From an uncultured Gemmatimonadota bacterium (GTDB taxonomy: Bacteria > Gemmatimonadota > Gemmatimonadetes > Gemmatimonadales > Gemmatimonadaceae): a stretch of DNA of 14,400 nucleotides. This document shows positions 12,932 through 14,400 of this stretch, piece by piece. Each line of letters starts with the position of its first letter. The first letter of the stretch is position 1. A program made the translations under genes and the position numbers. The stretch covers positions 1 to 14,400 of the forward strand of contig CAIVJV010000198.1 in the NCBI GenBank assembly GCA_903906325.1, given 5' to 3'. Below the pieces are notes generated by a model, which did no database searches, was not told where the DNA came from, and was given only the letters and a program-made list of their open reading frames with translations.

Positions 12932-14400
12932 ATGGCCACCTCCGCCAAGGCCCGTCGCTCGACCCTCGGCCTCTCCAAGGAACAGCTCCTCGCCGCCTAT
13001 CGCACGATGCTCCTGTCGCGCCGCGTGGACGACAAGGAGATCCAGCTCAAACGGCAGAACAAGATCTTCTTCCAGATCTCGGGCGCGGGCCACGAGGCGG
13101 TGCTCGTCGCCGCCGGGATGGTCTTCAAGCCCGGGCACGACTGGTTCTACACCTACTATCGGGACCGCGCCCTCTGCCTCCAGCTCGGGATGACCGCGGC
13201 GGAGATGCTCTACTCGGCCGTCGGCGCGGCGATCGATCCCAACTCCGGCGGGCGGCAGATGCCCTCGCACTGGGGCCACAAGCCGACCAACATCGTCTCC
13301 GCCTCCTCCCCCACCGGGACCCAGTTCCTCCAGGCGGTCGGCTCCGCCGAGGCGGTGATGCGTGCCAAGGCGCTGGGGATCGAGGAGGGCTTCAAGGGGG
13401 ACGAGGTCGTCTTCGTCTCCACCGGCGACGGCACGACCTCGGAGGGTGAGTTCTGGGAGTCACTCAACACCGCGGCGAACCTCAAGCTCCCCGTCGTCTA
13501 TCTCGTTGAGGACAATGGCTACGCCATCTCTGTCCCCGTCGAGGTGAACACCGCCGGCGGGTCGATCTCCAAGCTCGTGAGCGGGTTCCCGAACTTCTTC
13601 ATCCAAGAGGTCGATGGCTGCGACCTCCTCGCCTCCTACGAGGTGCTGCAGAAGGCGGTGGCCTATGCCCGTGAGCGGAAGGGACCGGCGCTGGTGCATG
13701 CGAAGGTGATCCGTCCCTACTCGCACTCCCTCTCTGACGACGAGGTGATGTACCGCCCCGACGCCGAACGGGATGCGGATGCCGCGCGGGATCCGATCAC
13801 GCAGTTCCCCAAATGGCTCATCGACGAGGGCCATGCGACCGCTGCGGAGATCGAGGCCGTCCAGGCCGCGGTCGACGCCGAGGTCCTCGCGGCGACGGAC
13901 GACGCGCTCTCGCAGCCACAGCCCGCACCGGAGACCGCGACCTTCGCCGTCTACTCACCGGATGTGGATCCCACGAGCGAGCAGTTCGACACCGAGGATG
14001 ACCCGCAATTCAGCGGGGAGCCGACGACGATGGTCGACCTCCTCAACGCGTGCATGAAGGATGAGATGCGACGCGATGGTCGCATCGTGGTCTTTGGCGA
14101 GGATGTGGCCGACGTCTCGCGCGAGGAATACCTCGGCAAGGTCAAGGGGAAGGGGGGCGTCTTCAAGGTGACCTGGGGCCTGCAGAAGGAGTTCGGCGGG
14201 ACGCGCGTCTACAACTCCCCGCTCGCCGAGGCGAACATCATCGGCCGCGCGATCGGGATGGCGCTCCGCGGGTTCAAGCCGGTGGTCGAGATCCAGTTCT
14301 TCGACTACATCTGGCCCGCCTACATGCAACTGCGCGATGAGCTCGCGACGATGCGGTGGCGTTCGAACAATCACTTCGCCGCGCCGGTCGTGGTGCGCAC
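12932..14400 (+). CDS. 2-oxoacid dehydrogenase E1, fused alpha-beta subunits (partial, runs off right edge)
   Basis: The thiamine-diphosphate-dependent E1 of a pyruvate or branched-chain 2-oxoacid dehydrogenase complex; it decarboxylates the 2-oxoacid and acylates the lipoyl group of E2. 489 codons are visible. The E1alpha part (about 15-310) has SGAGHEAVLVAAG, FYTYYRDRAL, the ThDP/Mg motif GDG (165-167) to N195 in EDNGYAIS, and a phosphorylation-loop-like segment RPYSHSLSDDEVMYRP. An acidic linker of about 55 residues (about 311-366) leads without a stop into E1beta at M367: MVDLLNACMKDEM, FGEDVAD, and YNSPLAEANIIG with the ThDP-activating Glu433. The frame is still open at base 14400, and the missing part should hold the rest of E1beta. 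The ATG at 12932 fits the family N-terminus but lacks a Shine-Dalgarno. Pyruvate versus branched-chain substrate cannot be settled here; a branched-chain (Bkd-like) or generic role is equally possible. Confidence 0.93.
   Translation, partial: MATSAKARRSTLGLSKEQLLAAYRTMLLSRRVDDKEIQLKRQNKIFFQISGAGHEAVLVAAGMVFKPGHDWFYTYYRDRALCLQLGMTAAEMLYSAVGAAIDPNSGGRQMPSHWGHKPTNIVSASSPTGTQFLQAVGSAEAVMRAKALGIEEGFKGDEVVFVSTGDGTTSEGEFWESLNTAANLKLPVVYLVEDNGYAISVPVEVNTAGGSISKLVSGFPNFFIQEVDGCDLLASYEVLQKAVAYARERKGPALVHAKVIRPYSHSLSDDEVMYRPDAERDADAARDPITQFPKWLIDEGHATAAEIEAVQAAVDAEVLAATDDALSQPQPAPETATFAVYSPDVDPTSEQFDTEDDPQFSGEPTTMVDLLNACMKDEMRRDGRIVVFGEDVADVSREEYLGKVKGKGGVFKVTWGLQKEFGGTRVYNSPLAEANIIGRAIGMALRGFKPVVEIQFFDYIWPAYMQLRDELATMRWRSNNHFAAPVVVR

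Noticed and set aside
12550..13449. 299-codon plus-strand frame through the intergenic region into the E1 gene
   Set aside because: It is in a different frame from the E1 protein, whose ThDP motifs are clear, and its product is low-complexity Arg/Pro.
1..14400. CRISPR arrays, transposases, integrases, tRNA or rRNA genes
   Set aside because: No regularly spaced repeats, recombinase motifs or RNA-gene signatures were seen by eye on either strand.

Overview
This window is very GC-rich, compact bacterial chromosome with no mobile element, CRISPR array or RNA gene that I can see. The best taxonomic guess is Gemmatimonadota or a close relative. The reasons are a stand-alone carboxypeptidase-regulatory-like plus TonB-plug protein, a leishmanolysin-like lipoprotein, a PHM-type copper monooxygenase and a fused alpha-beta 2-oxoacid dehydrogenase E1. 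This is inference from gene content only.

Layout. Bases 91-2586 (+) encode a complete LonA protease, followed by a perfect 10-bp inverted repeat that looks like its terminator. Bases 2656-3453 (+) encode a secreted plug-only TonB-type protein. Its stop codon interlocks with that of the convergent leishmanolysin-like lipoprotein (3450-4436, -), which is translationally coupled to a small Pro/Ala-rich lipoprotein (4433-4756, -). Divergent from that pair is a secreted copper type II monooxygenase-like protein with an N-terminal CX4CH domain (4801-6222, +). Convergent with it, and probably one operon on the minus strand, are a class A penicillin-binding protein (7710-9743) and a secreted M20D/AbgB-like amidohydrolase (6238-7659). 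Divergent from these are glutamine-dependent NAD+ synthetase (9801-11657, +) and an overlapping methylated-DNA-protein methyltransferase (11657-12202, +). A convergent orphan HNH nuclease (12174-12578, -) overlaps the methyltransferase 3' end. After about 350 bp without a convincing gene, a fused E1alpha-E1beta 2-oxoacid dehydrogenase (12932 to beyond the right edge, +) begins.

Functionally this is mostly housekeeping: proteolysis, cell-wall synthesis, NAD synthesis, DNA repair and 2-oxoacid oxidation. Between these lies a block of exported proteins (about 2.65-9.75 kb) acting at or beyond the inner membrane. I see no dedicated multi-gene novel system. The least ordinary items are the PHM-like protein, which has all six copper ligands but lacks the peptide-anchoring residues and carries a CX4CH domain; the NAD synthetase, whose glutaminase domain is joined through a Pro/Ala-rich linker to a synthetase domain of the short ammonia-dependent type; the M20 enzyme with an altered first metal motif; and the class A PBP whose N-terminus looks like a cleavable signal peptide. 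Long open frames opposite the real genes are a by-product of GC-rich codon use and were left out.
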